Shown: one piece after another, positions 1 through 7,148 of the stretch
Position numbering within the stretch: position 1 is the stretch's first letter
Layout of the letters: every line of letters starts with the position of its first letter
NCBI GenBank assembly: GCA_964403795.1
Contig: CAYOHP010000079.1
Coordinates: 1-24,333, forward strand
Length of the DNA: 24,333 nt
DNA from: CAYOHP01 sp964403795 [NCBI: uncultured bacterium]
Lineage (GTDB): Bacteria; Muiribacteriota; UBA6191; CAZXTJ01
Reading direction: 5' to 3'
Position numbers and translations under genes: made by a program
The notes under the pieces: model-generated
What the model saw: only the letters and a program-made list of their open reading frames with translations
Told to the model about the DNA's origin: nothing
Database searches by the model: none

Positions 1-36
1 CGGGCGCGCGCGCGGGCGGGGGGTAGGCAAACGCCC

Positions 37-106
37 GTCCCCCCGGGGGGGGGACTCGGGGTTGGGGGGGGGGGGGGTTGCCGGGAGGGGGTCTGGGGCG
101 CGACCC
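37..106. repeat. G-tract / hairpin low-complexity region
   Basis: This stretch holds a C6/G9 block in which GTCCCCCC (37-44) can pair with GGGGGGAC (48-55). An uninterrupted run of 14 G follows at 64-77, with further G-tracts up to about 98. Four or more G-tracts in 60 bases give clear G-quadruplex potential. It lies at the left edge and could be real upstream DNA, or a poly-G sequencing or assembly artefact. No gene is seen in positions 1-166. Confidence 0.6.
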
Positions 107-124
107 GGGACGGTCGGCGGGAAC

Positions 125-133
125 TGGTATCAT
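125..133 (+). promoter_or_regulatory. candidate extended -10 promoter
   Basis: The bases TGGTATCAT match an extended -10 element (TGn followed by TATCAT, 5 of 6 to the sigma-70 consensus). No recognisable -35 box lies 16-18 bases upstream, which is typical of extended -10 promoters. Transcription would start near 140, leaving a leader of about 27 bases before the ATG at 167, with AAGGA at 154-158 as the ribosome-binding site. Such a T/A-rich patch stands out in this GC-rich context. This is inferred from sequence only. Confidence 0.4.
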
Positions 134-166
134 CGGCGGGACCGCGATGGTCGAAGGATGGTTGTG

Positions 167-760
167 ATGGGTGTCTCCACTTCCCGGGTCTTCCTCTCGG
201 CGCTGGTCGGGGGTTGCCTGGCCTCGAGCGCGGCCGCCACCAGCGTGGTGGCGCTTTCGGAAGCGGACCTGGTCGCCAAGGCGGACGTTATCGTCCGGGC
301 CCTGGTGCTCGAGGTGGAGACCATCGCCCGGTCCCAGGTCATCCCGGTGTACCGGCGGGTGGCCCTGGCCGTGGAGGAGACCCTGAAGGGCGACCTCTCG
401 GAGGGACTGCTCCACGTCTCGCTGCCCGGGGGCGAGCGTGCCGGCATCGGGGTGGCCGTGCCCGGGACGCCGACGTTCTACCCAGGCGAGGAGGTCGTCG
501 CCTTCCTCACCGAGACCCCCGAAGGCGAGTACATCGTGGTCGGGTTCTCCCAGGGGAAGTACCGGATCACTCCCGACCCCGAGACCGGCATCCCCTTCGC
601 CGAACGGACGGTTGCCGAGACCCACCTGGTCCCGGTGGCCGTGCCCGGTCAGACCAGCGCCCAGGCTCTCCGGGCTGCCGCACCCAACCGGGAGGCATGG
701 GCCGCGCTCCGCCGGCGGATCCTGGACAAGGTCGCCGAGGGGTCCGCGGACTCCCGATGA
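167..760 (+). CDS. secreted protein of unknown function paired with a matrixin-like protease
   Basis: This is a 197-residue protein. The ATG at 167 is preferred over the in-frame ATG at 158 because AAGGA (154-158) sits 8 bases before it. The N-terminus (MGVSTSRVFLSALVGGCLAS) is a signal peptide. A VGGC sequence within it could be read as a weak lipobox, but the hydrophobic stretch and the following SSAAAT also fit signal peptidase I cleavage. The mature part starts with LSEADLVAKADVIVRA and continues as a beta-rich sequence with FYPGEEVVAFL near its middle. I recognise this layout from unnamed exported proteins encoded next to matrixin-like proteases, but no function is known to me. The stop overlaps the next start (ATGA, 757-760), so the two are probably translationally coupled. 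A role as chaperone, inhibitor or substrate of the protease is only a guess. Confidence 0.85.
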   Translation: MGVSTSRVFLSALVGGCLASSAAATSVVALSEADLVAKADVIVRALVLEVETIARSQVIPVYRRVALAVEETLKGDLSEGLLHVSLPGGERAGIGVAVPGTPTFYPGEEVVAFLTETPEGEYIVVGFSQGKYRITPDPETGIPFAERTVAETHLVPVAVPGQTSAQALRAAAPNREAWAALRRRILDKVAEGSADSR

Positions 761-1719
761 CCTCCAGGAAGGAGCGCCGGACCGGAGCGGTCCTCGCTCC
801 GCTCGCCGCCCTCCTGATGGCGGGTCCGTCCCCGGCCTTCGACGTCTTCGAATGCCAGCTCCAGGACCCGGCCGACGGCACCACGGCCATCTACCAGGGG
901 TGGCGCCTGCCGCCCGAGGCCGTGATCGGAGCGCTCCGGATCGACGACCAGGGGGCTCCTGAATCCGGGCTCACGCCGGCCCAGGTGAACCAGGCATGGA
1001 ACGAGGTCCTCGACGACTGGAACTCGACCACCGCCACCACCTTCCGTTTCCCGCAGAGGGTCTTCGGACCGATCTCGGGCGACGCCCTGTTCGCCAGCGC
1101 CGACCCGGAGCTTCAGGACCGGGTGCTCATGGTGATCGAGCCCACCACCACCCGGGCTGCCACGGGCGAGAGCGGGTGGGCCGAACTCGTCGGCCTTCCC
1201 GACGGTGTGCTCGGTCTCTGCCTCCTGAAGTTCGACCCGGAGCTCCGCCGGATCGATGATGCCGACATCATCCTCAACGACGACCCGGTAGGGGGCGGTC
1301 CCCGCTTCTCGGTGACCGGCGACCCCTTCCTCTTCGATCTGAAGACCGTGATGGCCCACGAGCTCGGCCACTTCGCCGGGATCGCCCACACCCAGAACTT
1401 CGCCCTGATGTTCCCGGTCGTGTTCCCCGGTTTCGCGATCCCGGGACCGCTGGAGGACGACCGCAATGCCATCCGATTCCTCTACCCGGTCCCGGGGCCG
1501 CCGCCGGAGCAGCCGGACAACAACGATCCCCGCCTCCAGACCTGTGCCCAGACGGTCCAGGACCTGGCCGCCGAGGCCTTCAGGGCCAGCCCCCCGGGCG
1601 GATGCTCCGCGGTACCCGGTCCCGGGACCGCACCGGTCGGCTGGGGACTCCTGGCGATCCTGTGCTGGGTGGCGGTTCGGCCCTCGGCAGGGGCAGGCGG
1701 GCGCGGTATCCTCGGGTAG
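757..1719 (+). CDS. matrixin-like zinc metalloprotease with MYXO-CTERM-like tail
   Basis: This is a 320-residue exported protein. It starts at the ATG in the ATGA overlap with the upstream gene and has an N-terminal signal peptide (hydrophobic run LAPLAALLMAG, cleavage probably after PSPA). The full metzincin zinc motif HELGHFAGIAH is at residues 201-211, giving three His ligands and the catalytic Glu. ALMFP shortly downstream supplies the Met-turn. Upstream, the sequence AWNEVLDDWNSTTATTFRF resembles the N-terminal part of matrixin domains. After a Pro-rich linker, the C-terminus reads GGCSAVPGPG (Cys283), then a hydrophobic stretch and an Arg/Gly-rich end. This resembles a MYXO-CTERM sorting signal, although its basic end is weak. 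The product is probably a surface-anchored or surface-released protease; its substrate is unknown. Confidence 0.9.
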   Translation: MTSRKERRTGAVLAPLAALLMAGPSPAFDVFECQLQDPADGTTAIYQGWRLPPEAVIGALRIDDQGAPESGLTPAQVNQAWNEVLDDWNSTTATTFRFPQRVFGPISGDALFASADPELQDRVLMVIEPTTTRAATGESGWAELVGLPDGVLGLCLLKFDPELRRIDDADIILNDDPVGGGPRFSVTGDPFLFDLKTVMAHELGHFAGIAHTQNFALMFPVVFPGFAIPGPLEDDRNAIRFLYPVPGPPPEQPDNNDPRLQTCAQTVQDLAAEAFRASPPGGCSAVPGPGTAPVGWGLLAILCWVAVRPSAGAGGRGILG

Positions 1720-1755
1720 CGATCGGCTCCGGCCGTGCCCCCGAAGGGAGTCCGC

Positions 1756-2640
1756 GTGCGTCCTGTCCGTGCAACCGTAGCCCTGTGCCTCGCCCTGGCC
1801 CTGGTCTCGGGGGTGGCTGCCTACGACCTGGCGGAGAACGACGGCGACGACGTTCCCGGGGACGCCCCGATCCTGATCGGCTGGAACGCGAGCCGGTTCC
1901 CGATCCCGATCGGGCTCGATCCGGCCCAGCCCGACAACGTAAGTTTCGCGGAGTTCCAGGCTGCCGTGAACGCCGGGTTCCAGGCATGGAACAATGCTTC
2001 CCAGGGCACCGTCTCCTTCACCGAGGTGGGCTTTCCGGTGGCACCGGCGTCCGGCGAGGCATGCAGCCCCCCGGCCGGATGCTCCCAGGCGATCATCGTG
2101 GAGCGGGCCGACTGGTCCGGCCGGACCCTGGCCATGGCCGGGGCCAGCGCCTCCAACGACACCCTGGCGCTCACCCTGCTCGCCTTCCAGGTGGCGTCCC
2201 GGGACATCGTGGACGCTGACATGCTCGTCAACGAGCAGCACCAGGACTTCGACACCGATGGCAACGTCGCCCGGTTCGACCTCCAGGGCGTCATGACCCA
2301 CGAGATCGGACACATCCTGGGCCTGGCCCATCCCGGCAGCGCCACCCGCCAGACCTCGACCATGTGGCCGAACACGCTCATGCCCGGCACCCATCTCCGC
2401 ACCCTGGAGAACGACGATGCCAACGGAGTCCAGTACCTCTACCTGCCGCTGAACATCCCGGTGGTCCCGCCCGACAACAACACCATCGGGCTCCTGGCCC
2501 GGGCCCTGGTGGCGGCGGCGGGAGGCGGTGGCGGAGGCGGCGGATGCAGCTCGGTCCCCGGCTTCCCGGTCGAAGGCGCCTATCCCCTGCTGACCGTGCT
2601 GGTAGGGCTGCTGGGGCTGTCCCGCCGGCGCAGGGGCTAG
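1756..2640 (+). CDS. matrixin-like zinc metalloprotease with MYXO-CTERM-like tail (second copy)
   Basis: This is a 294-residue exported protein. The GTG at 1756 is chosen because GAAGGGAG (1743-1750) precedes it by 5 bases; an in-frame GTG at 1735 lacks such a site. The signal peptide is ATVALCLALALVSGVAA. The zinc motif HEIGHILGLAH is at residues 182-192, with TLMPG as the probable Met-turn. The tail has a run of about eight Gly, then GCSSVPG (Cys264), a hydrophobic helix (YPLLTVLVGLLGL) and SRRRRG. This is a textbook Cys/hydrophobic/Arg-cluster sorting tag of MYXO-CTERM type. The gene follows the first protease by 36 bases in the same direction and shares the domain plan and the GCSxVPG motif, so it is probably an operon partner and paralogue. 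The sequences are otherwise diverged, so different substrates are likely. Confidence 0.91.
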   Translation: MRPVRATVALCLALALVSGVAAYDLAENDGDDVPGDAPILIGWNASRFPIPIGLDPAQPDNVSFAEFQAAVNAGFQAWNNASQGTVSFTEVGFPVAPASGEACSPPAGCSQAIIVERADWSGRTLAMAGASASNDTLALTLLAFQVASRDIVDADMLVNEQHQDFDTDGNVARFDLQGVMTHEIGHILGLAHPGSATRQTSTMWPNTLMPGTHLRTLENDDANGVQYLYLPLNIPVVPPDNNTIGLLARALVAAAGGGGGGGGCSSVPGFPVEGAYPLLTVLVGLLGLSRRRRG

Positions 2641-2644
2641 ACGC

Positions 2645-4144
2645 CTAGCCCCGCCCTCCGCTCCGCTTCTCCATCCGGTCGACGATCACCGCTCCGACCA
2701 TGTCGCCCATCACGTTCACCGTGGTGCGGAGCATGTCCAGGATCCGGTCGACCGAGAGGATCATGGCGATGCCCTCGAGGGGGAGTTGGACCGCGTTCAG
2801 GACCATCGCCATGGTGACCACCCCGGCCGAGGGGATTCCCGCGGCCCCGATGGCGGCCAGGGTGGCGGTCATGGCCACGACCACCTGCTGGCCGAACCCC
2901 AGGTCGCGGCCGTAGACCTGGGCGATGAAGAGGGCCGCCACCGCCTCGTAGAGCGCGGTGCCGTCCATGTTCACGGTGGCCCCGAGCGGGAGCACGAAGC
3001 CGGCGTGCTTGGGGTCGCAGTCGAGGTTCTGCTCAGAGCTCTCGATCGAGACCGGCAGGGTCGCCGAGGAGGAGGCGGTGGAGAAGGCGATCGCCAGGGC
3101 CGGCCGGGCTCCCGTGAAGAACTCGCGGGGCCCCATCCCCGAGAGGAGCTTCAGCACGAAGGGCAGGAAGAGGAGGGCGTGGATCCCCAGTCCCAGGACC
3201 ACGGTCGCCATGTACCAGGCCAGGGCCGAGAGGGCCTCCAGGCCGAGCGAGGCCACCACCTCGGCGAGCAGGGCGAAGACGCCCAGCGGGGCGAGCTTCA
3301 TGACCAGATCGGTCATCCGCATCATGGCGAGGTTCAAGGCCTCGAAGGCGCGCACCAGGGGGATCCCGGCCTCGCCCAGGGACGCCAGGCAACCGCCCAG
3401 CAGCAGGCCGAAGACGATGATCGCCAGCACCTCGCCCTTGGCCAGGGCCTCGAAGGGGTTCATCAGCACCTTCTGGACCTGCATCCAGAGGAACTCCCGG
3501 ACCGAGGTCTGGCTAGCCGGGCTGCCCACCTCGGCGCGCCAGCGGGCCTCGGCCTCGGTGCGCCGGGCCTTGGCGCGCTCGTGCGGGACCGGAGGGATGC
3601 GCCGGATCCCCTCCTCCGCCTTGATCGCCAGGCCGGCCTCCGGGAGCTTGCCCCGGTAGCGCTCCAGGAACATCTCGTAGAGCGAGCGGGCGCTCTCGGC
3701 GCGCCCCCCCTCCTCCTCGCGGCGGGCCAGCTCGAGGAGCAGGACATGGCGCTTCTGGCTGATCTCCAGCCGGAGCTGGAGCTCGTCGGCCCCGCTGCCG
3801 CGACCCGGTCGGATCCCGTTGACCAGGAACAGCCCCAGGATCACCGCGAAGGCGGTGGTCGTCAGGTAGTAGACGAAGGTGCGCTTGCCGATCCGGCCGA
3901 GGTCGCGGACGTCCCCGATGGAGGTCATCCCGGTCACGATGCTGGCGAGCACCAGGGGCACGATCAGCATCTTCAGGAGCCCGGTGAAGATGGAACCGAT
4001 CGCCCCCACCAGCACGTCGCCGCCGAGCCAGGCGCGGGCTGCCAGGCCCCAGGCGACCCCCAGCGGCATGGCGAGGAGGATGCGGCGACCGGTGGCGGGA
4101 TCGTGGGCGGCGGGAGGCGAGGCTCGGGGATCGGGAGGGGTCAC
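2645..4144 (-). CDS. dicarboxylate/amino acid:cation symporter (DAACS family) with long TM3-TM4 loop insertion
   Basis: This is a 499-residue inner-membrane carrier related to GltP/DctA/GltPh, which take up acidic amino acids or C4-dicarboxylates with Na+ or H+. The family signatures are present: the SSS of hairpin 1 (residues 358-360, in FSTASSSATLP), NMDGT in TM7 (392-396), and in TM8 Asp466, Asp470, Arg473 and Asn477 (VDRILDMLRTTVN). An Arg at the position of GltPh Arg397 favours an acidic substrate. The family is usually about 410-450 residues long. The extra length lies mostly in a charged, helical stretch at about residues 114-222, between TM3 and the TM4 segment that starts at MNPFEALAKG. 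The GTG start (4144) has no strong ribosome-binding site, so the N-terminus is uncertain. The gene converges with the protease gene 4 bases away and lies 49 bases after the DUF2993-like gene. Confidence 0.92.
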   Translation of the reverse strand: MTPPDPRASPPAAHDPATGRRILLAMPLGVAWGLAARAWLGGDVLVGAIGSIFTGLLKMLIVPLVLASIVTGMTSIGDVRDLGRIGKRTFVYYLTTTAFAVILGLFLVNGIRPGRGSGADELQLRLEISQKRHVLLLELARREEEGGRAESARSLYEMFLERYRGKLPEAGLAIKAEEGIRRIPPVPHERAKARRTEAEARWRAEVGSPASQTSVREFLWMQVQKVLMNPFEALAKGEVLAIIVFGLLLGGCLASLGEAGIPLVRAFEALNLAMMRMTDLVMKLAPLGVFALLAEVVASLGLEALSALAWYMATVVLGLGIHALLFLPFVLKLLSGMGPREFFTGARPALAIAFSTASSSATLPVSIESSEQNLDCDPKHAGFVLPLGATVNMDGTALYEAVAALFIAQVYGRDLGFGQQVVVAMTATLAAIGAAGIPSAGVVTMAMVLNAVQLPLEGIAMILSVDRILDMLRTTVNVMGDMVGAVIVDRMEKRSGGRG

Positions 4145-4193
4145 CCGGCTACCGTAACCGGGGCCAGGAGGCGAGGCAACCCCAGGGACGGTC

Positions 4194-5375
4194 CTACCTG
4201 GGATCTCCGTCCCCGGCAGCTCCGGCGGCCTCGGGCGCGGCGTCGGGCACGGCGTCGGGCACGGCGTCGGGAGGCCCGGGTTCCGGGGCGGGCGCGGCAT
4301 CGTCGGGGTCCACGGGCTGCCTCGCCCCCGAGGTGTGCTCTGCCCGGACCTCGCGCGAGCGCGCCAGCTCCCGGAGCAGCTCCTCGGACGGCCAGCGCGG
4401 GGGCGCCTGGCGCTCGCCGCGACGTTCGACCAGGATCTCGCCCTCGACGTAGTCGGTCAGTCCCTGGCTGGCCAGGATCAGGCGGGTGGCGGTGGTCCGG
4501 ATCGCCCCGATCTGCACGTCGAAGCGGAAGTCCCGGAGGTCGGCGACCGGGTTCACCCGGTCCCGGACCGCGTTCAACAGGAACTGGGGAATGGGCCAGA
4601 GGCCGATCTGCATGGCCCTGGGGTTGAAGTGGACCTCGGTCCCGTGGCGCGGCTGGAACCAGCCCCGTACCCGGACGTGGTTGTTGAAGAGCAGCACCTT
4701 CATGCGGCCGGAGAACACGAGGTGGCCGTCCTCGAGCCGCATCCGGGCGTTCTTCACCTTGAGCTTGTTGCCCTTCTCGTCCAGCAGCGAGTTCAGTGCC
4801 GGCTCGCTGACCTCGAAGACGAACTCGGTCCGCCCCTTCTCGCGGAACCGGAACTTGCCGTCGTGGACCAGCTTGTGGAGGTCGAGGACGGGCTCCTCCA
4901 GGACGATGTAGCCGCGATCGACCCGGAGCTTCTTCACCACCGTGTCCCGGAGCGCGATCACGATCCGAGGGAAGCGGCCCCGCACGGTATCGGCGACGCT
5001 TCCGAGCTCGACCGAGAGCTCCACGGTGTCGGGATTCTCGATGTAGGTGACGAGGACCTCCCGGATCCGGGCGATCAGGTCCTGGGGGCGCCTCGCAGCC
5101 AGGTCGTAGAGATTGCCGGCCTCGGTCACGTCGAGGTCGGGGCGCAGGTCCTCGATGCGACGGGCCTCTTCCGAGGGGTCCGGGGACGACGGCTCGTCGG
5201 CAAGCCCGGGAGGCACCCCGTCCCTTCCGGGATCGGCCGGCAGCGCCACCGCCCCGGAAGCCAGCATGAGGCCCGCGAGTCTCCAGGCCAGGGACCGGGA
5301 ACCCGGTCGACACCCGGGAGCGCGGCCGCCACCGAATCGTGCCGCCCACCCCGCCCGGCAAGTCCTATCCGGCAT
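4194..5375 (-). CDS. DUF2993 / LmeA-like lipid-binding-type protein
   Basis: This is a 393-residue protein. The start ATG (5375) is well supported by GAGGAGGT 5 bases upstream (complement of 5381-5388). A hydrophobic segment at residues about 29-47 (LAWRLAGLMLASGAVAL) is a signal peptide or anchor. Residues about 115-305 show the alternating beta pattern of the DUF2993/LmeA family: EPALNSLLDEKGNKLKV, then RMRLEDGHLVFSG, then a segment ending in WPIPQFLLNAV, then the final DVQIG strand. Members of that family bind phospholipid-like ligands in the periplasm, and LmeA of mycobacteria affects lipoglycan synthesis. The assignment rests on pattern, not a search. The C-terminus is a Pro/Ala/Asp-rich tail built partly from a 12-bp repeat. 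The gene is divergent from the MurJ-like gene, which would fit an envelope-lipid role. Confidence 0.8.
   Translation of the reverse strand: MPDRTCRAGWAARFGGGRAPGCRPGSRSLAWRLAGLMLASGAVALPADPGRDGVPPGLADEPSSPDPSEEARRIEDLRPDLDVTEAGNLYDLAARRPQDLIARIREVLVTYIENPDTVELSVELGSVADTVRGRFPRIVIALRDTVVKKLRVDRGYIVLEEPVLDLHKLVHDGKFRFREKGRTEFVFEVSEPALNSLLDEKGNKLKVKNARMRLEDGHLVFSGRMKVLLFNNHVRVRGWFQPRHGTEVHFNPRAMQIGLWPIPQFLLNAVRDRVNPVADLRDFRFDVQIGAIRTTATRLILASQGLTDYVEGEILVERRGERQAPPRWPSEELLRELARSREVRAEHTSGARQPVDPDDAAPAPEPGPPDAVPDAVPDAAPEAAGAAGDGDPR
4239..4271. repeat. 12-bp tandem repeat, 2.75 copies
   Basis: The unit GGCGTCGGGCAC occurs twice perfectly (4239-4250, 4251-4262), followed by a 9-base partial copy. 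It lies in frame in the tail of the DUF2993-like gene and encodes the repeated residues DAVP. Copy number could vary without frameshift. Confidence 0.85.
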
Positions 5376-5566
5376 ACGGCACCTCCTCGGCTCTCCGTTC
5401 GGCAGCCGCTCTGCCCGAGTCGCGACCCTTCCGAGCCTCCGGTCCAAGTCGGCCCGCTCCCACCCGGATTTCGTCGCCGCCGGGTCGGGAGAAGTCGCGC
5501 CCGGTTCCGGGGAGGCTCCCGATCGAGCACCATTCCGGCGTCGGGCCCGGAGGTGGACCGCACTCC
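5376..5566. other. divergent intergenic region between the DUF2993-like and MurJ-like genes
   Basis: These 191 bases separate two outward-facing genes and must carry both promoters, unless transcription enters from elsewhere. The strong ribosome-binding sites (complement of 5381-5388 for the left gene; GGAGGTGG at 5549-5556 for the right gene) are the only signals I can name. No convincing -10/-35 pair or long inverted repeat was seen. Confidence 0.5.
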
Positions 5567-7129
5567 ATGGAGAAGCCCAGGGGAAGCCCGCTCTCGGCGA
5601 CCGGTGCCCTGTTCCTCGTCGGCCTCGGGGCCAAGGCGACGGGTTTCCTCAGGGTGGCGGCGGTGGGCCTGGTGCTCGGTGCCGGGGTCCAGGGGGACGC
5701 CTTCCTGACCGCCTTCCTGCTTCCCGAGGTGCTCCATGTGTGGTTCACGGAAGGCGGCTTGACCGGGGCCCTGGTGCGGGTCCTGGTTCTCCATCCCGGA
5801 CCGGCGGCGGCCCGCGGGCTGCTGGTCGCAGCCCTGGTCGCGGGCCTGCTGGGCCTGGCGATGGTCGCCTGGGGAGCCGCCGGTCTGGTGGCGACATTGG
5901 TCCCCGGCTTCGATCCGGCCACCCGGTCCCTGGCCGCCGGCTACCTGGCGATGGCGGCCGGCTACTTCCCCCTGGCCCTGGTCTATTTCGCGCTCCAGGC
6001 GACCGCCAACGCCGAGGGTCGGTTCTGGGCACCCGCCCTGGGACCCCTGCTCTTCAACGTCTGCATGCTGCATGCCGCGGCCCGGACCGATCCCGGGTCG
6101 GCGGGTCCCATGGTCGCCGCCATCGTGGTCGGCGGCCTGGTGCAGGCCGCGGTCGCCCTGCCCTCGGCCTGGTCCCGGTTGCGGGGAACCGGCGATCCCG
6201 CCGCCGACGGCGATCCCGGGGAATCCGGCGAGGCGCTCCGGGAGGCGCTCCGCCTGGCCTTCCCCACCATGCTCATCGCCGGCTGCATGCAGCTCCAGTT
6301 CCTGGCCGAACGCGGCCTGCTCTCGTCCCTCCCGACCGGGACGATCACCCGCTACGCCACCGCCCAGAAGCTGGCTCTCCTGCCCATGGGACTCCTGGCG
6401 GTGCCGCTGGCCACCGGGCTCATGCCCTATCTGGCCCGGCGGGTGGCGGAGTCCGGGCCAAAAGCCGCGGCGCGGGGTGTCCGGTCCGGGGTGCTGTGCC
6501 TGGTCGGGACCATGGGGCCCGCCACCGTGCTGCTCCACGCCCTGGCGGGGCCGATCGTGGGCATGCTCCTGGGACGCGGCGAACTCGCCCCGCTCGATCT
6601 CCAGGAGTCCGCCCGGCTGGTGGCGGTGGCGGCCCCCGCGGCCCTGGGCACCGCCTCCGGCCTGATCCTCGCCCGGGGCTTCCTGGCTGCCGGCGACGCC
6701 CTCACTCCGGCCCTCGCCAAGGGCGTCGCCACGGTCCTGATCCTGGTCCTCGATGCCGCCCTGGTCGGGGAACTGGGCCCGAGCGCCCTGTTCGCGGTGG
6801 CGGGCGTGGTGGGAGGTCTCGAGGCCTTGTTCCTGCTCGCCTGGCTCCCCGGCGGGCGCCGGGCCGAGACCCAGGCGACCTTGGTGCGCCTGGCCAGGCT
6901 CGCCTTGCCGCAGCTGGCCATGCTGGCGGCGGTGCTGGCCTTCGGGCCGGAGGCTGCCGAGGCGGCCACCCCCGGGGCCCGGGGCCAGGCGCTCTCCGCC
7001 GCCGGGCTCGGCCTGGCGGCCTATGGGCTGGCGACCTGGGTGGCGGCGGCGCCGTGGCCATGGACCCTGCTCGGGTGGCTGCGTCGGCCCTGGGAGGACC
7101 CCGAGCAGGGCCCTACGGCCGGCCGGTAG
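5567..7129 (+). CDS. murJ: MurJ/MviN-family lipid II flippase-like membrane protein
   Basis: This is a 520-residue polytopic membrane protein, the usual length for MurJ, which moves undecaprenyl-linked peptidoglycan precursor across the inner membrane. The ATG (5567) follows GGAGGTGG (5549-5556). An ungapped match to the E. coli MurJ N-terminus is visible: GFLR...GAGVQGDAF...LPEVL...TEGG. Comparing from memory, E. coli Arg18 corresponds to Lys23, Arg24 to Arg29 (kept), Asp39 to Asp44 (kept), Arg52 to His57 and Arg270 to Lys268. Later family landmarks include NAEGRFWAPALGPLLFN (148-164) and the LLPMGLLAVPLATGLMP segment after Lys268. The altered basic residues mean it may be a diverged paralogue that flips another lipid-linked substrate; the genome may hold a more canonical copy elsewhere. 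The gene converges with the lipoprotein gene after 19 bases. Confidence 0.9.
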   Translation: MEKPRGSPLSATGALFLVGLGAKATGFLRVAAVGLVLGAGVQGDAFLTAFLLPEVLHVWFTEGGLTGALVRVLVLHPGPAAARGLLVAALVAGLLGLAMVAWGAAGLVATLVPGFDPATRSLAAGYLAMAAGYFPLALVYFALQATANAEGRFWAPALGPLLFNVCMLHAAARTDPGSAGPMVAAIVVGGLVQAAVALPSAWSRLRGTGDPAADGDPGESGEALREALRLAFPTMLIAGCMQLQFLAERGLLSSLPTGTITRYATAQKLALLPMGLLAVPLATGLMPYLARRVAESGPKAAARGVRSGVLCLVGTMGPATVLLHALAGPIVGMLLGRGELAPLDLQESARLVAVAAPAALGTASGLILARGFLAAGDALTPALAKGVATVLILVLDAALVGELGPSALFAVAGVVGGLEALFLLAWLPGGRRAETQATLVRLARLALPQLAMLAAVLAFGPEAAEAATPGARGQALSAAGLGLAAYGLATWVAAAPWPWTLLGWLRRPWEDPEQGPTAGR

Positions 7130-7148
7130 CTCCGCGGCCCCGGGTCGG

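Noticed and set aside
649-2394. Minus-strand open frame of 581 codons opposite the matrixin-like genes
   Set aside because: The plus-strand genes have signal peptides, zinc motifs and ribosome-binding sites; the opposite frame is low-complexity.
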